Positions 51,601 to 63,442 of a stretch of 64,000 nucleotides of DNA are shown here, in pieces. The notes under the pieces were generated by a model. It was not told where the DNA came from and made no database searches. It was given only the letters and a program-made list of their open reading frames with translations. Origin of the DNA: Crotophaga sulcirostris (lineage: Eukaryota > Chordata > Aves > Cuculiformes > Crotophagidae); assembly GCA_013397455.1 (NCBI GenBank), contig VYZB01000077.1, forward strand, positions 1-64,000, written 5' to 3'. The position numbers and the translations under genes are program-made. Each line of letters opens with the position of its first letter. Positions within the stretch are counted from its first letter, which is position 1.

Positions 51601-53120
51601 AAAGGACCTATTTCTCAACCTTACCTGTGCACATTTCTCCCACATGAAGCACATTATATGTGATAATATAGACATCAACTGTGGGCCTGATTTCAGAGGT
51701 CCTAATTGTCCACAGTCTTCCTGAGTTAGGTGGGAGCTGTACGTTCTCAGTAGCTTTGAGAATTAGACTGATACATTCTCACAGGCAGACACAAAAGATG
51801 ATTGCGTTACAGATGAAGTATTCACAGTATTAAATGGATCTCTGTTGTTTAAGGTCTGGAGAACTGGCATTCTCCTTTGCAGATTACTGCAAGAAAGTTT
51901 CAGTCACATGTATAAGTGATGGAATTGGAGCACAGAGTGTTGAAAAAAGGTAAAGTTAGAAATATTCATGTGTTTTCCTCATGGAAAGCTATGAAATACC
52001 AAAAGTATCTGTTATATCAATTATAGCAAATGCCAAGCAGCTATTATTACCAAGAACTTTGCTTCAGAGCATATAAAGTTTGATAAATTCCTTGCTTTCT
52101 TAAGCTCAGCAAGCAATTCTTTGAAATTAAACCATTTTGGCACACAGAGCCAGTATGTGCAATATTCAGTGTACTCACACAAAGCACTGTAAATACAATT
52201 TGTAGCGGCACTGACAGAATAGGCAACATTAAAATAGATAATTATTTCATGAAAAAAATACAAGTCTGCCTAAGGTTTTGTCCCTTATTCTGTTTTTAAA
52301 GGGACATCAACCCCACCCAGTTTCACTATTCCCATAGCCAAAGCTGGGACTCCACCAGTTCTGGTAAAATTGTTAAAATAAGAAAGTATTCTGGGTATGT
52401 TTTTCCCATTTATGACACTAGTTTTATTATAAAGCTATTGTAATATTATTTTTATGTTGGTGAATAAATCTCATTTACTTCTCTTAAGCACCTTCAAACT
52501 GCCAAATACCCAACACTATAGAAATGAAACGTATAACTGTGACACAAGTAATGTTAGACAATGTCAGTCTCCTGCTGCAAAGTCCAATTCTGTGGTTGAA
52601 TGTCAACAAGATGCAACATTACATAAAGCACCCACAGCCAGCAGGAGCCTGAGGAACTGCAGGTTATAGGGCAAACAGCCCAGATTAGAACGAGTCCTGT
52701 ACAAATAAACATGAGATGAAGGACTGCAGTGTGGCAGAACAAAACTACTTTTGAGGCAAGGTCCTGTGGTGAGATTAATTATAATACATGCAAAAACATA
52801 AAATGTGTTAAAAGCTAATAAATCATTAATGGAAGTAAGCAGAAAAAATACTTACTGTCATCTTGAATTAGTGTTTTAAACTGCGGCTGAAATACAAAGA
52901 ATCTCATAAAACAGAATCATTATTGAATGAGCAAATGAACCATGTAATTATGCTTCTTTCCATGCACGTTGAACCCCTCAACAAAGAGGTGTTCAGATAA
53001 GCTCTCACACAGTCTCTACCTGTTCATCAACAGGCTACATCCTGTGATTGCAACTCCCTAACAACAGTATTGTATGTATTGCAGCATAGCACTCTTCTCA
53101 GGTGTGGATTTATTCTTTAA

Positions 53121-53146
53121 GAAAAAACAAACAAACAAACAAAAAA
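53121..53146. repeat. (AAAC)n microsatellite
   Basis: About six imperfect AAAC units in an A-rich context. Confidence 0.8.
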
Positions 53147-54997
53147 CCCTAGAGCATAAACCTTAGGGTTATCAGCCTGCTAATGTAACTTACCATTTCA
53201 GGTTCTGTTTCTGAGTCTCTGTTACTGTCTTCCCCATCCCTTTTCCCTCCCATCACATTATGTGCTGAAGCGTGACTGTGTGAAATGTTAAGGTAAAGCC
53301 TGCGTTTCAAAACTAATTCTTCCTGAGGTAAGAGTTTTTCCTCTCTTTTACAGCCTTTCCTCCAGAGAAAGCTCTCTTGTTTATTTTATGCAACATCATC
53401 TTCTGTAAGGACCAAAAGACTTTTTACAATTCGGAAGATCAAGGAAAGGTTTCCAGCCTTTCTTCAGGACACCCGGAGGAGAATGAGAACTGCAGTCTTT
53501 AAATAATAATACCTCTCTCTTTACTTAAAGATGCTTGAAGGAAACTACATGGTTGATCTGACTGGCATCTTGTTTCTATTGTCCCTGTTCTGCCAAGGCT
53601 CTGTTTGGACTGTCTTGAGAATTTAAAATATAAACTTATAACACTGGCTCTAAAATTGTGAGTGTCGATTTTTCTTCTGTGTCTTTAAAAGAAAGATATG
53701 AATATGTTTTTCTCCATACATACATCTTCGAGCCATTCTCTACACCAACACAAGCACAAGATATAAACTTTTTCCTGATTCCAGATCTCCATATGTAGGC
53801 CTTCGCCAAAGCTTCCCTGGACTGACAACTGTTACAGCCATTGGCAATACAGCCTATGTAAACACCTGGGTGTTTACACTCTCATGCTAAATTAGATAGA
53901 GATGTTAGAGACTCATTGGGCATCTAGATGTGCAATCAGCTTGAGGGATTTATGATTCCAAACACTGTCACTCCTTGTGTTGGGTTAAAAGCTTGGTTTG
54001 CTTCTTCTTCCAACACATCATAAAAGGCTGGTGGATTGCAATGAAGTTCTTTCAGTTGCTGCTGGACTTTCACCTCCCTGTGGTGCTACAGACGTGGAAC
54101 TGCAGCCTCAGCTGCAGTTGCTGTTCTGTCAGCTGTTTGGGGAATGTTTGCATCTTTCCCTTTGCACAAAAGGATCCTGTGAATTTCTTACAATGTGCAA
54201 GAATGGGTAGAACTCTTATGCAGTATGATATTCCTCAGAAAATGAGCTAACCACAGTTATTTTTACCTTTTTTTTAATATGTATATACATAAAAGAGAGA
54301 TCTGTTATCCATTTGTTGAAGTTTCCTTGTATCGTGGTCACAATTTGCTGTTAACAACAGAAAAATGAAGTCAGCTACAGCTTTTTGGTTCTCTTTCAAA
54401 TCCAAAGAATAAAGAATTTATGATGCTATTCTGGAATCAGCCTTAAACATACATTCTTGGACTTTTTTAAAAGAATTCTTTATTCCAAAAATAACTCCAT
54501 ATTCCAAAATTTTTGATTCAGTATGTGCTGCTCATATTAAAAGCTTAAACAGCTTTTAAAAGCTTAAGCTCTGCATATATCCTTTGTTTCAGAAAGGTAT
54601 TGTGCAGCTTTCATTGTCTCTGTAACTAATAGGTTGATTAAAACAAAACTTGACAAGGTAGAGTCTTAAAATATTATTCATGGTATAATGACTTTAAAAT
54701 CAAATTCAGATTTGATATAAGCAGATGCACCACTAAATTTTTTGTAACAATGACTCATACCAGATCTGGTTCTTTTTTAGAAACTGAAATCTTGATGCCT
54801 CCATTACTGAAGCATCGGCAAATTTTGTTTCCTCTAACTTTTAGTAGCTTCTTCTTCTGTGTTTTAGAATTGTCTAAAATTCAACACAATGTAAGTGTGC
54901 TCAGCTTCTTAAGGCACCAGATCTGGACAAAGAGCATCTGGCCTCATGTGGTACAGACTTCCTGTGAGACCTTTGTCTCTGGAGCTATTTGTATTAT

Positions 54998-55015
54998 AAA
55001 AAAAAAAAAAAAAAA
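54998..55015 (+). repeat. Poly-A run of 18
   Basis: Eighteen A residues followed by a further A-rich tract (TCAAAAAAGCCACAACAAAA). The preceding sequence is not a recognised SINE or processed pseudogene. Confidence 0.8.
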
Positions 55016-55792
55016 TCAAAAAAGCCACAACAAAACCAAACTGAAAATCTAAGCAATATGTCCTTCTACTTTTACTGCCTCTGCTCTAGGGTGCAATCCA
55101 GACCTCTAGTTGGTGTCTACGCTTGTGACAAGGTGTCTGGGAGAGTTACACAGTTTGAAGCATATGCTTTCACAGTACCTTTCTGAACAGCAGTCCAACT
55201 TAAACATCTGTGTTAGGAAGCTGGCTTCACCATGCATTCAACAAAGATAGATATTCCTTCATAGTGTTTCCCTCCACTGATTTCATTTAAATAGCTGAAG
55301 TGAGATAGAAAAAATACAGTCTGTGAACTGGCAATCCAAAAGTCTCTCTCCACCTGCAGAAAAGCCAGACAGAGCTGGGCCAGAAGAACTAGTGATGGGG
55401 CTTCTCTGTACACCTTCTTCTCTGTTTCATTTGGACTCCAGAGCCTGAAATTCTATCCCCTTCACCAAACCTGTGCTATGCACCTAAATACATTCATTCC
55501 AAGTGGTCAGCACTTGCTAACTGCAGACACAGCTGGCAGAAGAGGCTATGTGGCAGGCCCTGCTCTCCATAAAGCTGCTGAGTGGCTGGCAGTCTCAGTC
55601 CTCTGCATGTTCAAACTACCTTTTGTCAAAGGAAATGCCTTTGATTTCTGCAAAGCTGGATCTGTTTTGGGCTGGTAAACAGAGAGCTTGACTCTGCAGC
55701 CTACGGTATAAAGCACATATGTAAGACAAGGGAGTTTTCCTCTCTACTTCTGAGTCTTATCAACTTCAATGCAAAGTGGGGGAGAAGGACTT

Positions 55793-55830
55793 TACTTTCT
55801 GTAAGGCGAAGGACTTTCTGTAAGGTGAAT
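55793..55830. repeat. 19-bp tandem duplication
   Basis: Two adjacent copies share ACTTTCTGTAAGG, then differ slightly (CGAAGG versus TGAATG). It is probably a small replication-slippage duplication. Confidence 0.75.
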
Positions 55831-56344
55831 GCCTCAGCCAGCAGGTGACAGAACCAGCGGTCTCCTCATACCTGGTCTGGCCCCATGAACACTCTATTTT
55901 CTGCTGTGTAGAGAAATACAGGCACCACCTGCTTAAATGCTTCAAGTTAGGCAACCTTTCTGAAACAAGCCCTAAAGGAGCAATTTTCAGGATGGCATTT
56001 GTTTCTCAATAGCTAAGGCTTTTTGTCCAGTCTAAATGCAGTAGCATTCAGCTTCTGATATGGATGATCAGCTAACAAGAAACAGCAAAGACATTAACGT
56101 ATGTTATCAAGTCCCTACCTTCATGATGTAACCAAATACTACTATAAAGCTAATAAAGGAAATAAGGACAGACAGCAGCTGATGATGTTTCATGAAACAG
56201 TGAAAGGGAACACATCCCCACACAAAAATACACCAGTGGCACAAGCAGTCTGACTTGTTCCTTCCCCACATGCGCCCCAGTTCTGCCTGAAAAGCAATTT
56301 CCCTTAGAGAAGTTGTTCCTCTTTGGTTCTTCCCCCAAACAAAC

Positions 56345-56877
56345 AAAAACGAAGACTGTGCCTATAACTCTTTTTATTTAATAAATTAAGAAAATCGGTT
56401 ACTATCCCCTTCAAAATAGTTCCCTTCTGCGCTGACACACAGTTGGATACAACGCTGCTAATATTCAAAGCAATTCTACAGATCATTTTCTGAAACACTG
56501 TTGAGGATGTCCATTGTTTTTGCTTTCACTTCTTCTACCAACAAAAGGTGGGTTCCTTTGAGCACCAACTTCATCTTTGGGATCTCTTCACTGCAAGCCT
56601 CAGCAAATAACTGAAAAGTTTCTGTCAAGGATCTCTACAAGAAACTTAACCTCAACTCACTGTTCACTCTTGCGCACCAACATTTTCCAACCCAGGGTAG
56701 GAAAATGTCTATATTTGAACATACAGCCACTTATACTGAGTGAAGTGATCGAGTTAAGCTTTGTCTCACTGTGACAGGTCAGAACGTGTTCTATAACCAT
56801 CTCTTTCTCTCCCCTCCTACTTTTGGTTCTCGAACTGTAGGGTTAGTCTTGGGTTTTTTTGTGTCGGACCTCGTATA
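56345..56877 (-). mobile_element. Internally deleted mariner-type DNA transposon
   Basis: On the minus strand the C-terminal end of a mariner transposase is readable. PKMKLVLKG (about 56575-56600) is followed by LLVEEVKAKTMDIL and then by QRCIQLCVSAEGNYFEGD, ending with a stop at 56385-56387. This matches the known closing pattern of mariner transposases (LKG...VE-x-K...C-I-x-x-x-G-x-Y-FEGD). Further right a short trace, EQ-stop-VEVKFLV (about 56660-56680), resembles the N-terminal EQR-x-x-x-KF-L-V opening. Most of the roughly 1 kb between, including the catalytic aspartates, is missing. The right end reads TATACGAGGTCC on the minus strand, with a TA dinucleotide suitable for a duplication at 56876-56877. 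The left end near 56345-56350 is eroded (GAAGAC), so that boundary is approximate. Confidence 0.72.
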
Positions 56878-58694
56878 CCTGCCTTCACAGTACGATTTAG
56901 ACAATGTCTTCAGTCATACAAAGGATCTTAAAAATAAATCAAAACTGTAATAAAGCACTGAGATTGGACCATGAAGAATGATCCTCGTTGTGTTAATTTG
57001 AAATAAATCAACAAAATTGTCATCATTTTAGTTTTAGAAATGGACTTTGCAAATATAAATAATACAGTAATATACATAATTATCAATTACCTGGTTTAAG
57101 CAGAAGAAATATGGAAGGGATAAATGGGGATGTTGCATAGATGTATATACATATGCTGTTATGTATTAGTTTACACAATACACTTTTTCACGATATATTT
57201 TAAACTGTAGTAAAAAAAAATGCCCATGTAAAGCTAAGATGGAAATATCTAGGACAACTCTGCAAATTCCAACAGATTCTTCCCACCACACTAAGCTTAT
57301 CCACAGCTTAACTATTTTATGGTCCAACATTTTTAACATCACATTACATGAAGCACCATGATTGTAAATTTGAAAGAAAAACAGAAATAAAAATGCTACT
57401 GAGTGAGTTAACAGTATTGCAAGAACTCTGGCTTCTGGAATTTCCTGAGTTTTGAGTGCTTGACTTTTTGACTTGGTACTGTACCAAAACTAAAAATTTC
57501 TTTTTAAAGAAAGGAGGAAAAAAACCCCAATATTTTGTTTGGGATTTTTCTACTTGCTTTTGACTTCCTTTGCCTAAGCACAACCTTATATCTCTTTGTT
57601 TAACATAATCTAAACAGAGAGAAAAACTTAATAAGGAGGCCTCAGTAAATAATAATCTGTCATATGTCTTATTGCAGAGCACAGTGTGCTTTAGTTAGCT
57701 AGATCCACTACTTTTCATCTACTTTCTGTCTACTGCTATCTGTAATCCTCACGAATTAAGGCATGTCAATCTGCTCTCTAAACCTTAGTAAACCTCCTTA
57801 CTCTCATAAAATTAAGACTTAATTAAAAAAACACCTTTAAAAACGTGATATACAAAAGTGGACCTATGGCTATGTGAGTCTGGACAAGGTGTTTATACTT
57901 GGCGTACTTACCTTCCCTTTCACTCTTGCTTGTCTCTTCAGGCATAAGCTTTTCACAGCAAGGTCTCTGCATATACTTCTGATTAATGCTAACATCAAGG
58001 CCACCTCGAAGATTGTCCGTAGACCATAGGTGCCATAATCTCCTCAGACTCAAGCCCTACCAGCTGTCTATCTGATCCTAGTGTCTCTGTTGACTTCAGA
58101 AATACTGAGAGGAAACGCATGCAAGTCTCAAGTAGTGTTGTCTCTTCCTCTGCTTAAAAGAAGGTCCAATGAAGACCGTTATAATGCAAGATGGGGGGGC
58201 AGGGAAAGGCAATATTATGGCCACTCTAACACTGGTCAGAGCACACCATTTGGTCTCATTAATGACAGTATCAGTGTGAACACAGCCTACATGCTTGTCA
58301 TGCATGTTACAGAAAGGAGCCCCAGCTTCTGCAGCCCAACAATGTAAACTAAGAAGCAGGGTCACACCCAGAAGGGAAGGAGGATTTTTTTTGGTGTGGA
58401 TTAATTGAAAACACAAAAACTGCTTGCCCTGTCCTTCTTCTTTAAATGGGTTTTTAACATTATTAAATGGCTTCTGTCAAGCTTCATGCACATACAGGGC
58501 AGACAGACAACCAAAGGAAACTATCATTGTTACTGTTGTTTCCAGGAACGTGCAAGACATTCTGTTGATCTTCTAAACTCAAATACCATAGGCTTCTCTC
58601 CTTGAACAGCATCAGAACCCTTACAGCTATGCTGAGTGATCCTTAAATGTGCTTTGCTTTACTGACACAGAAGACATAAACCAGTCTAGAAAGT
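56878..58694. other. Intergenic DNA, no gene recognised
   Basis: AT-rich, no supported gene. Open frames at 57344-57682 and 58081-58416 lack motifs. Confidence 0.6.
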
Positions 58695-58710
58695 GGTCTT
58701 GGAATCAATG

Positions 58711-58716
58711 TTTATT
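58711..58716 (-). terminator. Candidate polyadenylation signal AATAAA
   Basis: The minus strand reads AATAAACATTGATTCC, a canonical hexamer with unique sequence downstream. It is proposed as the distal GDAP1 poly-A signal. Similar hexamers occur by chance in this AT-rich DNA. Confidence 0.4.
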
Positions 58717-59401
58717 GTGCAGGTCCCACACACAAAGATATGGTATGAAATACATCTGAAGCATGATGTGAGAGCAAATAGTAAATGAAAACCAGAAGAC
58801 TGTGTCCAGAGGTACCAGAGCAAAGAAACACGCCAGGCTGAAAAGAAACCTTACAAGCACCACACAAAAGCTATTCTGCATAGAGAGCCATATACAGCAT
58901 ATGTGCTTCTAAATCTCATCCTATTTTGAGGAATTTAATCATGGATAAGCCTTTTGCTGCCACCTGTACAGAAATCAATGTTGCACAGAGTACTTCAGGA
59001 CAGTGAAAATACGCAGGCTATCAGTCAAATCAACAGACATGAATGAAACTAGGGATCCAAACTTTTTGACAGTAAAAGTATTATCCATGTTCTCTCCCGT
59101 AGATAACAAGTTTAATTGCTCTTCAGTGACATTCATTTTAATGTGAAATACTGTTGCAACTTTGCCCTCTTGTTTATGCAGTAGAAACTTCATACAAGCA
59201 TAAATGACAGGTATCAGAGAACCAGCCTGTAGCAGACCAAAGCAGTTGTTCTAAGAGCTCTTAAGAGACTGCTAGTCTGATGAGGATGCTCAATTCCATC
59301 TCACACTGAGGTCACAAACATTTTGTGTGCAAGTTTGTAAAAACCAGTGTTTTCCTGCATATCTCAGAGGCATACCGAAATGCAGCCCTGGAGGACCACT
59401 G

Positions 59402-59416
59402 ACATCTGGTGGTCAT
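59402..59416 (-). promoter_or_regulatory. Possible CTCF-binding core
   Basis: On the minus strand GACCACCAGATGTCAG agrees with nearly all positions of the CTCF core consensus, with one G-to-T departure. It is only a motif match and sits inside the proposed GDAP1 3'UTR. Confidence 0.3.
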
Positions 59417-60963
59417 TTCAGTTCTTCCCAACTATACCTGCAGCTTCCACCAGGCAATAAGGGCTAGCTGAAGTGCAGAGATCCCTGAGGTTTGGGGGAA
59501 GTAGAACCTCTCCATCAATAATTCGCCTGCTTCAGCCCACAGGGCTGACACTGTGAAGTAAACCAGCACAGCTCTGGGAAGGCAAATGTTCTCCTCTAAA
59601 ACTAAAAAGAAAAAAGGAAGGAAAACGTAAAATACAAATTAATTCTAAAGAAAGCTAAGCCATACATATTGAATTTTACCATGACTTGTTCAGATTATAT
59701 TTTACATGTGGCCTGACAGAAATACAGGCCAGGGAAGCACTAAGTTACAGGCCTTACTCTGTGTTTATTAACTTAGTGGAATTTGTTGGTTACAAGTAAA
59801 TGTAGACAAACTGCAATATACAACAAACTCAGTTAAAGCTGCCAGCACATGAATAGTATTGTTGGATTAAATTTACTCTAGAGATAATAAAGCTTTTATA
59901 AATAGAACACATTTAATTCAATAAGTTCTTGAGAACAACTGGGTCATGAAATAGAATTATATACAACTGTCTTTTTTTACAAATAAAAAAAAAAGCACTG
60001 TTTCCTAGGAAGGATGTTTCTTATTACTAAAAAAAACAATGAGATTTAGGTCTTCTTCTGCTAGAAAACTAACACAATATTAAATTATAAGCAGGAGTAT
60101 TCAACAATTTTATCCATTTTGATATCTGCTAGATGTTGAGAATGCGCAGGCAGAAACATTCTTAGTTCTCTCCTGCAAACGCGAGAGCAGATCATCTTGG
60201 CGCTCAAGAGGAATTGTTCCGAGACCACAGCCACCAACATTGGATCTACAATGGACTCAGGCCTGTTAGCCCCAGTTGTTGATACGCAAACATTTAACAC
60301 TAGGTTTTGCTTGCTGCAGTTACCTACAGCTTGTAAACAAAGCTCTGAGGCTTTCAGACATTCATCAGGAACATAAAAATCTTACTAAACTGTCATGAGA
60401 ATTTTCAGCCCTTCCCCATTACTTTCTTGTTGCAAAATGATTCAAAGTCTGCTTTCAGGTTAACATGCATTTCCCATTGAAATGGGAGCTCAGTTCGAAT
60501 CTCAGCATGTGTCGCGTAGTGGGAAGTAATCGAAGTAGTTTTATACACCTTTCCTACATGCTACAAGAGTGCACCTTTGCAAAATATCTGCAGTACAAAC
60601 CATCTGTCTCCAAACGGATCTGTACTTTTCGCTTACCACCAATACGTATGACACCACTCCATAAGTAAACAGATTGCTAAATTATAGTTTCACTTTCAAT
60701 CTAGGCTACCTAACCAGACTGAAAGATAGTGAACTATTTAAAATTACTTTTACAAAATGCATTGTTGTGCATAAAATTCCTAGTTGGCTGTGGCACGCTG
60801 TGGGCAAACATTTCATAGAGGCACATGCAATAGCTAACAAAGCCAAGTAGTGTGCAAAAAATAGCCAGTGCTCAGAGTGGATACAAGAAAGGGTACATGG
60901 GACACTAATACGGAGACAACTGTATGGAGCCACCCCAATGAAACCAGGAAATGTGCACCAAGA

Positions 60964-62231
60964 TATTAGGTGGGTGTAAAAATAATTGCTTTTTTGCCAA
61001 ACTATGATGCTTATTTTGTATTAAAATTTCATTTAACTATGCTCATGTAGTATACCATTTTAAAGCACAAAATTCACTCCATTTATTCACGCTCATGGCT
61101 TTGTTTTCACTGTTTATCTTTTTTATATTATGCTGACAAATTAAAGATAAAAAAAAGGAAATTTGAGGAATTTTATTTTATGAGTTCAAAAGGGGATGTA
61201 AAGCAGTGGAAACTGCTAGCAACATCAACCAAGCACTTGGCCAGGGGACTATCAACATACGTGCAGCTGAACACTGGTTCCAAACATTTTGTAACAGAAA
61301 TGAGAGCCTTGAGATGAGGAGGGTCATGGGTGTCCTTCTGCAATAGACAACAACCAATAGAGGGCCATTACTGAAGCAGACCCATGCAAAACAACTCAAG
61401 AAGTTGCAGAAGAACTAAAGGTTGACCACTTAACAGTTGTTCGACATTTGCACCGAATGGGAAAATCAAAAAAGCTCTACAAATGAATGCTGCACAATCT
61501 GAATGAAAATCAAAGCCATTGTCATTACAAAGTCTGCTCTGCGCTTCTTTTGCACAACAAAAACGATCCATTTCTTGATTGCATTGTGACATGTGACAAA
61601 AAATGGATTCTATATGACAACTGAGGGCACTCTGCACAGCGACTGGACCAAGGTGAAGCACCAAAACACCTCCCCAAACCAGAGCTACATCAAAAGAAGG
61701 TTACGGTCACTGGTGGTCATCCACTACAACTTCTCAAATCCTGGTGAAACCATCAGAGCAGAGAAGTATTGCCAGGAAATCCACGAAATGCACCGAGAAC
61801 TGCAATGGTTGCATCCAATGCTGGTCAGTCAAAAAGGGCCAGTTCTTCTTCGTGACAGTGCCCAACCACATGTCTCACAAATGTCTCTACAGAACTTCAT
61901 GAACTGGGTTATGAAACTCCACCTCATGTAGCTTATTCATCAGACCTCTTTCCCACTGATTACATTTTCAAGCATCTAGACAACTTCCTGCAAAAGAAAG
62001 TTTTCCACAACTAAGAAGCAGCGCAAAATGCCTTTTTTTTAAATCAGAATTTATCAGTTCCAGGGGTCCAAAATTCTACGCTACTGGAATAAATAGACTT
62101 GTTCCTTGTTGTCAAAAAAAGTGTAGCTTCTAATGGCTCTTATTTTGATTAATATATTTTAATCTAAGTGGAGATGCATTGCTTTGAGGTCAATGGTTAA
62201 AAACAGCAATTATTTTTGTCTCAACCTATTA
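60964..62231 (+). mobile_element. Nearly full-length Hsmar1-like mariner transposon with TA duplication
   Basis: The element spans 60966-62229 (1264 bases), near the usual 1.28 kb for mariner. TA dinucleotides flank it at 60964-60965 and 62230-62231. The left terminal repeat begins TTAGGTGGGTGTAAAAATAA and continues TTGC. The right one, reverse-complemented, begins ATAGGTTGAGACAAAAATAA and also continues TTGC. Both resemble the Hsmar1/MADE1 terminal type (cecropia subfamily). The transposase pseudogene lies inside on the plus strand. The element sits on the opposite strand to GDAP1, about 0.83 kb beyond its stop codon. Confidence 0.93.
61130..62133 (+). pseudogene. Mariner (Hsmar1/SETMAR-like) transposase, frameshifted
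   Basis: A mariner transposase cuts and pastes its element by a DD34D catalytic triad. A likely ATG at 61130 is followed by an early in-frame stop. Then come EFKRGCKAVETASNINQALG and FQTFCNRNESLE (helix-turn-helix region, about 61180-61312), and the block IVTCDKKWILYD with the first Asp at 61595-61597. The LLRDSAQPHVSQ block carries the second Asp at 61854-61856, and SSDLFPTDYIF the third at 61958-61960. The closing FYATGINRLV lies near 62076-62105, with a stop at 62131-62133. All three aspartates survive. The second and third are 104 bases apart instead of 105, so at least one single-base deletion separates them, and further stops and shifts are present. The longest intact piece is 61593-61931. 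It is a dead copy. Confidence 0.9.
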
Positions 62232-62993
62232 GTTCGGGTTGACTCAGCCAGGGCTTGTGGCTGAGCTGGGTACATGCCTAAGCCAAAGGCTACCCAAAAG
62301 GCTTTCAAAAGACCAGTGTTAAGTTTTTCACTCCTATTTGTATTTCAGCAGAAGTCTAGCATCTGTTGACCACTGATGCCTCTGGAGAATTTCACTTGTG
62401 TGGTCCACAAATCACTGATGCTCGTATGTTTCAAGTCTCTTCCTGTACTACTGCCTGAACATACAGTGACAAAAGTGGCTCCACAAGACTACTTCTAAAC
62501 ACATTCCTAAAGGTCCAAATGCAGATCAATAGATATTAATCAGTACAGAGACATTCACTCCCAGAGACACCATACGTGACAGGTAAAAAGCCTATGATCC
62601 ACTTAAATCCTACTCCAAGCATTTAAAGTAAGTCCTATTTTCAGTGTATCAACAATGCTGGTTTCTGCACAGTAATGCATTTCACCCACAGTGAAAAGCT
62701 GTCACATTGCTGCAGATCTATGAATTAAAAGCATTACAATTAGGTCAGCTACTTGGTGAAGGAGACAATAGCCACCTTAACAAAGTACTGTCACAGCCCT
62801 TATAGGTCCGCACCTGAAAAGGAAGTCTCTTTCCTTTGTTGTCCCCCCAATATGTATTTTCCATACATACCTCAGCATTGCCAATCCAATTATACAATAG
62901 CAGGAGATGATTACTGTGTGACAATGTTCTAATATACAGATATAACCTTTCTTCTACGTCTTCTATGTTTATATTTTACTGGGGATATTTTTT

Positions 62994-63020
62994 GGGAGGG
63001 GGAGAGGGGGGCGGGGGGGA
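62994..63020 (+). repeat. G-rich tract next to the GDAP1 stop codon
   Basis: Successive G runs (GGGAGGGGGAGAGGGGGGC and a following G7) stand about 40 bases beyond the GDAP1 stop. They are G-rich on the plus strand, so C-rich in the GDAP1 transcript. The genomic G strand could form a quadruplex. Confidence 0.8.
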
Positions 63021-63059
63021 GCAAGGATGCCCTCCACTCACCACCAGGGACAGACAGGT

Positions 63060-63442
63060 CTAAAAATAATTTTGCCTGGTTCTAAATGATAATGTCATGA
63101 TGGGAAACCTCTTCCGAAGACACATGAAAGCAAGATAACCCATTCCCGCCAAGATGCTAACCAGCAGGGTGGTACCAAGAACCCTGGGTGCCCTTTTCTT
63201 GGCCACCCGGAACGCCGTTGGCAGAACGGCTGAAATTAATATGTTGTTGACATGTCCTAAAACTTGATAAAATGCTTTTCTTTTCAGGACACGCTCATAA
63301 TAGGCTTCCAAGTTGGGCCGCTTTCCGTTTCCCCAGTTTCTTCTTGCCAATCCCAGAAACTTCAGGCGATGTAATGTGACAGCAAGTGATACGTCTGCCA
63401 GACTGAAGAAATCACCACAGAGCCAAGGCTGATTTTCATCTT
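63060..63442 (-). CDS. GDAP1: GDAP1, terminal coding exon (exon 6)
   Basis: Ganglioside-induced differentiation-associated protein 1 is a glutathione-S-transferase-like protein of the outer mitochondrial membrane that affects mitochondrial fission; human mutations cause Charcot-Marie-Tooth disease. This exon encodes the last 127 residues, about 232-358 by human numbering. The second half of the GST C-terminal domain is visible (QPWLCGDFFSLADVSLAVTL, HRLKFLGLARRNWGNGKRPN, YYERVLKRKAF). Then come the basic AFRVAKKRAPR and a hydrophobic tail anchor at about 319-340 (VLGTTLLVSILAGMGYLAFM), ending in RQNYF with stop TAG at 63060-63062. The exon starts after a TTTTATCTCTGCTTAG acceptor and opens with bases two and three of a Glu codon, the same phase as human codon 232. 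Residue count to the stop also equals the human length. The paralogue GDAP1L1 is less likely given the near identity to GDAP1 around NILISAVLPTAFRVAKKRAP. Confidence 0.96.

Larger units (their letters stand above)
48601..56344. other. Intergenic DNA, no gene recognised
   Basis: No supported gene in 7.7 kb. It contains a short (AAAC)n at 53121-53146, an A18 run at 54998-55015 followed by A-rich sequence, and a 19-base tandem duplication at 55793-55830. The open frames at 53975-54250 and 54750-55052 have no recognisable domains. Confidence 0.6.
58695..63059 (-). other. GDAP1: Probable 3' untranslated region of GDAP1, interrupted by a mariner
   Basis: The region lies directly 3' of the GDAP1 stop codon. 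Minus-strand AATAAA signals occur at 58711-58716 (followed by CATTGATTCCAAG, a typical cleavage context), 59764-59769, 61082-61087 and 61172-61177, with ATTAAA at 62158-62163. None lies between the stop and the mariner, so a transcript must run into or through the transposon. If the leftmost signal is used, the UTR without the 1.26 kb mariner would be about 3.1 kb, plausible for this gene. The extent is an inference, because no transcript is available. Shorter forms ending inside the mariner are possible. Confidence 0.45.
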
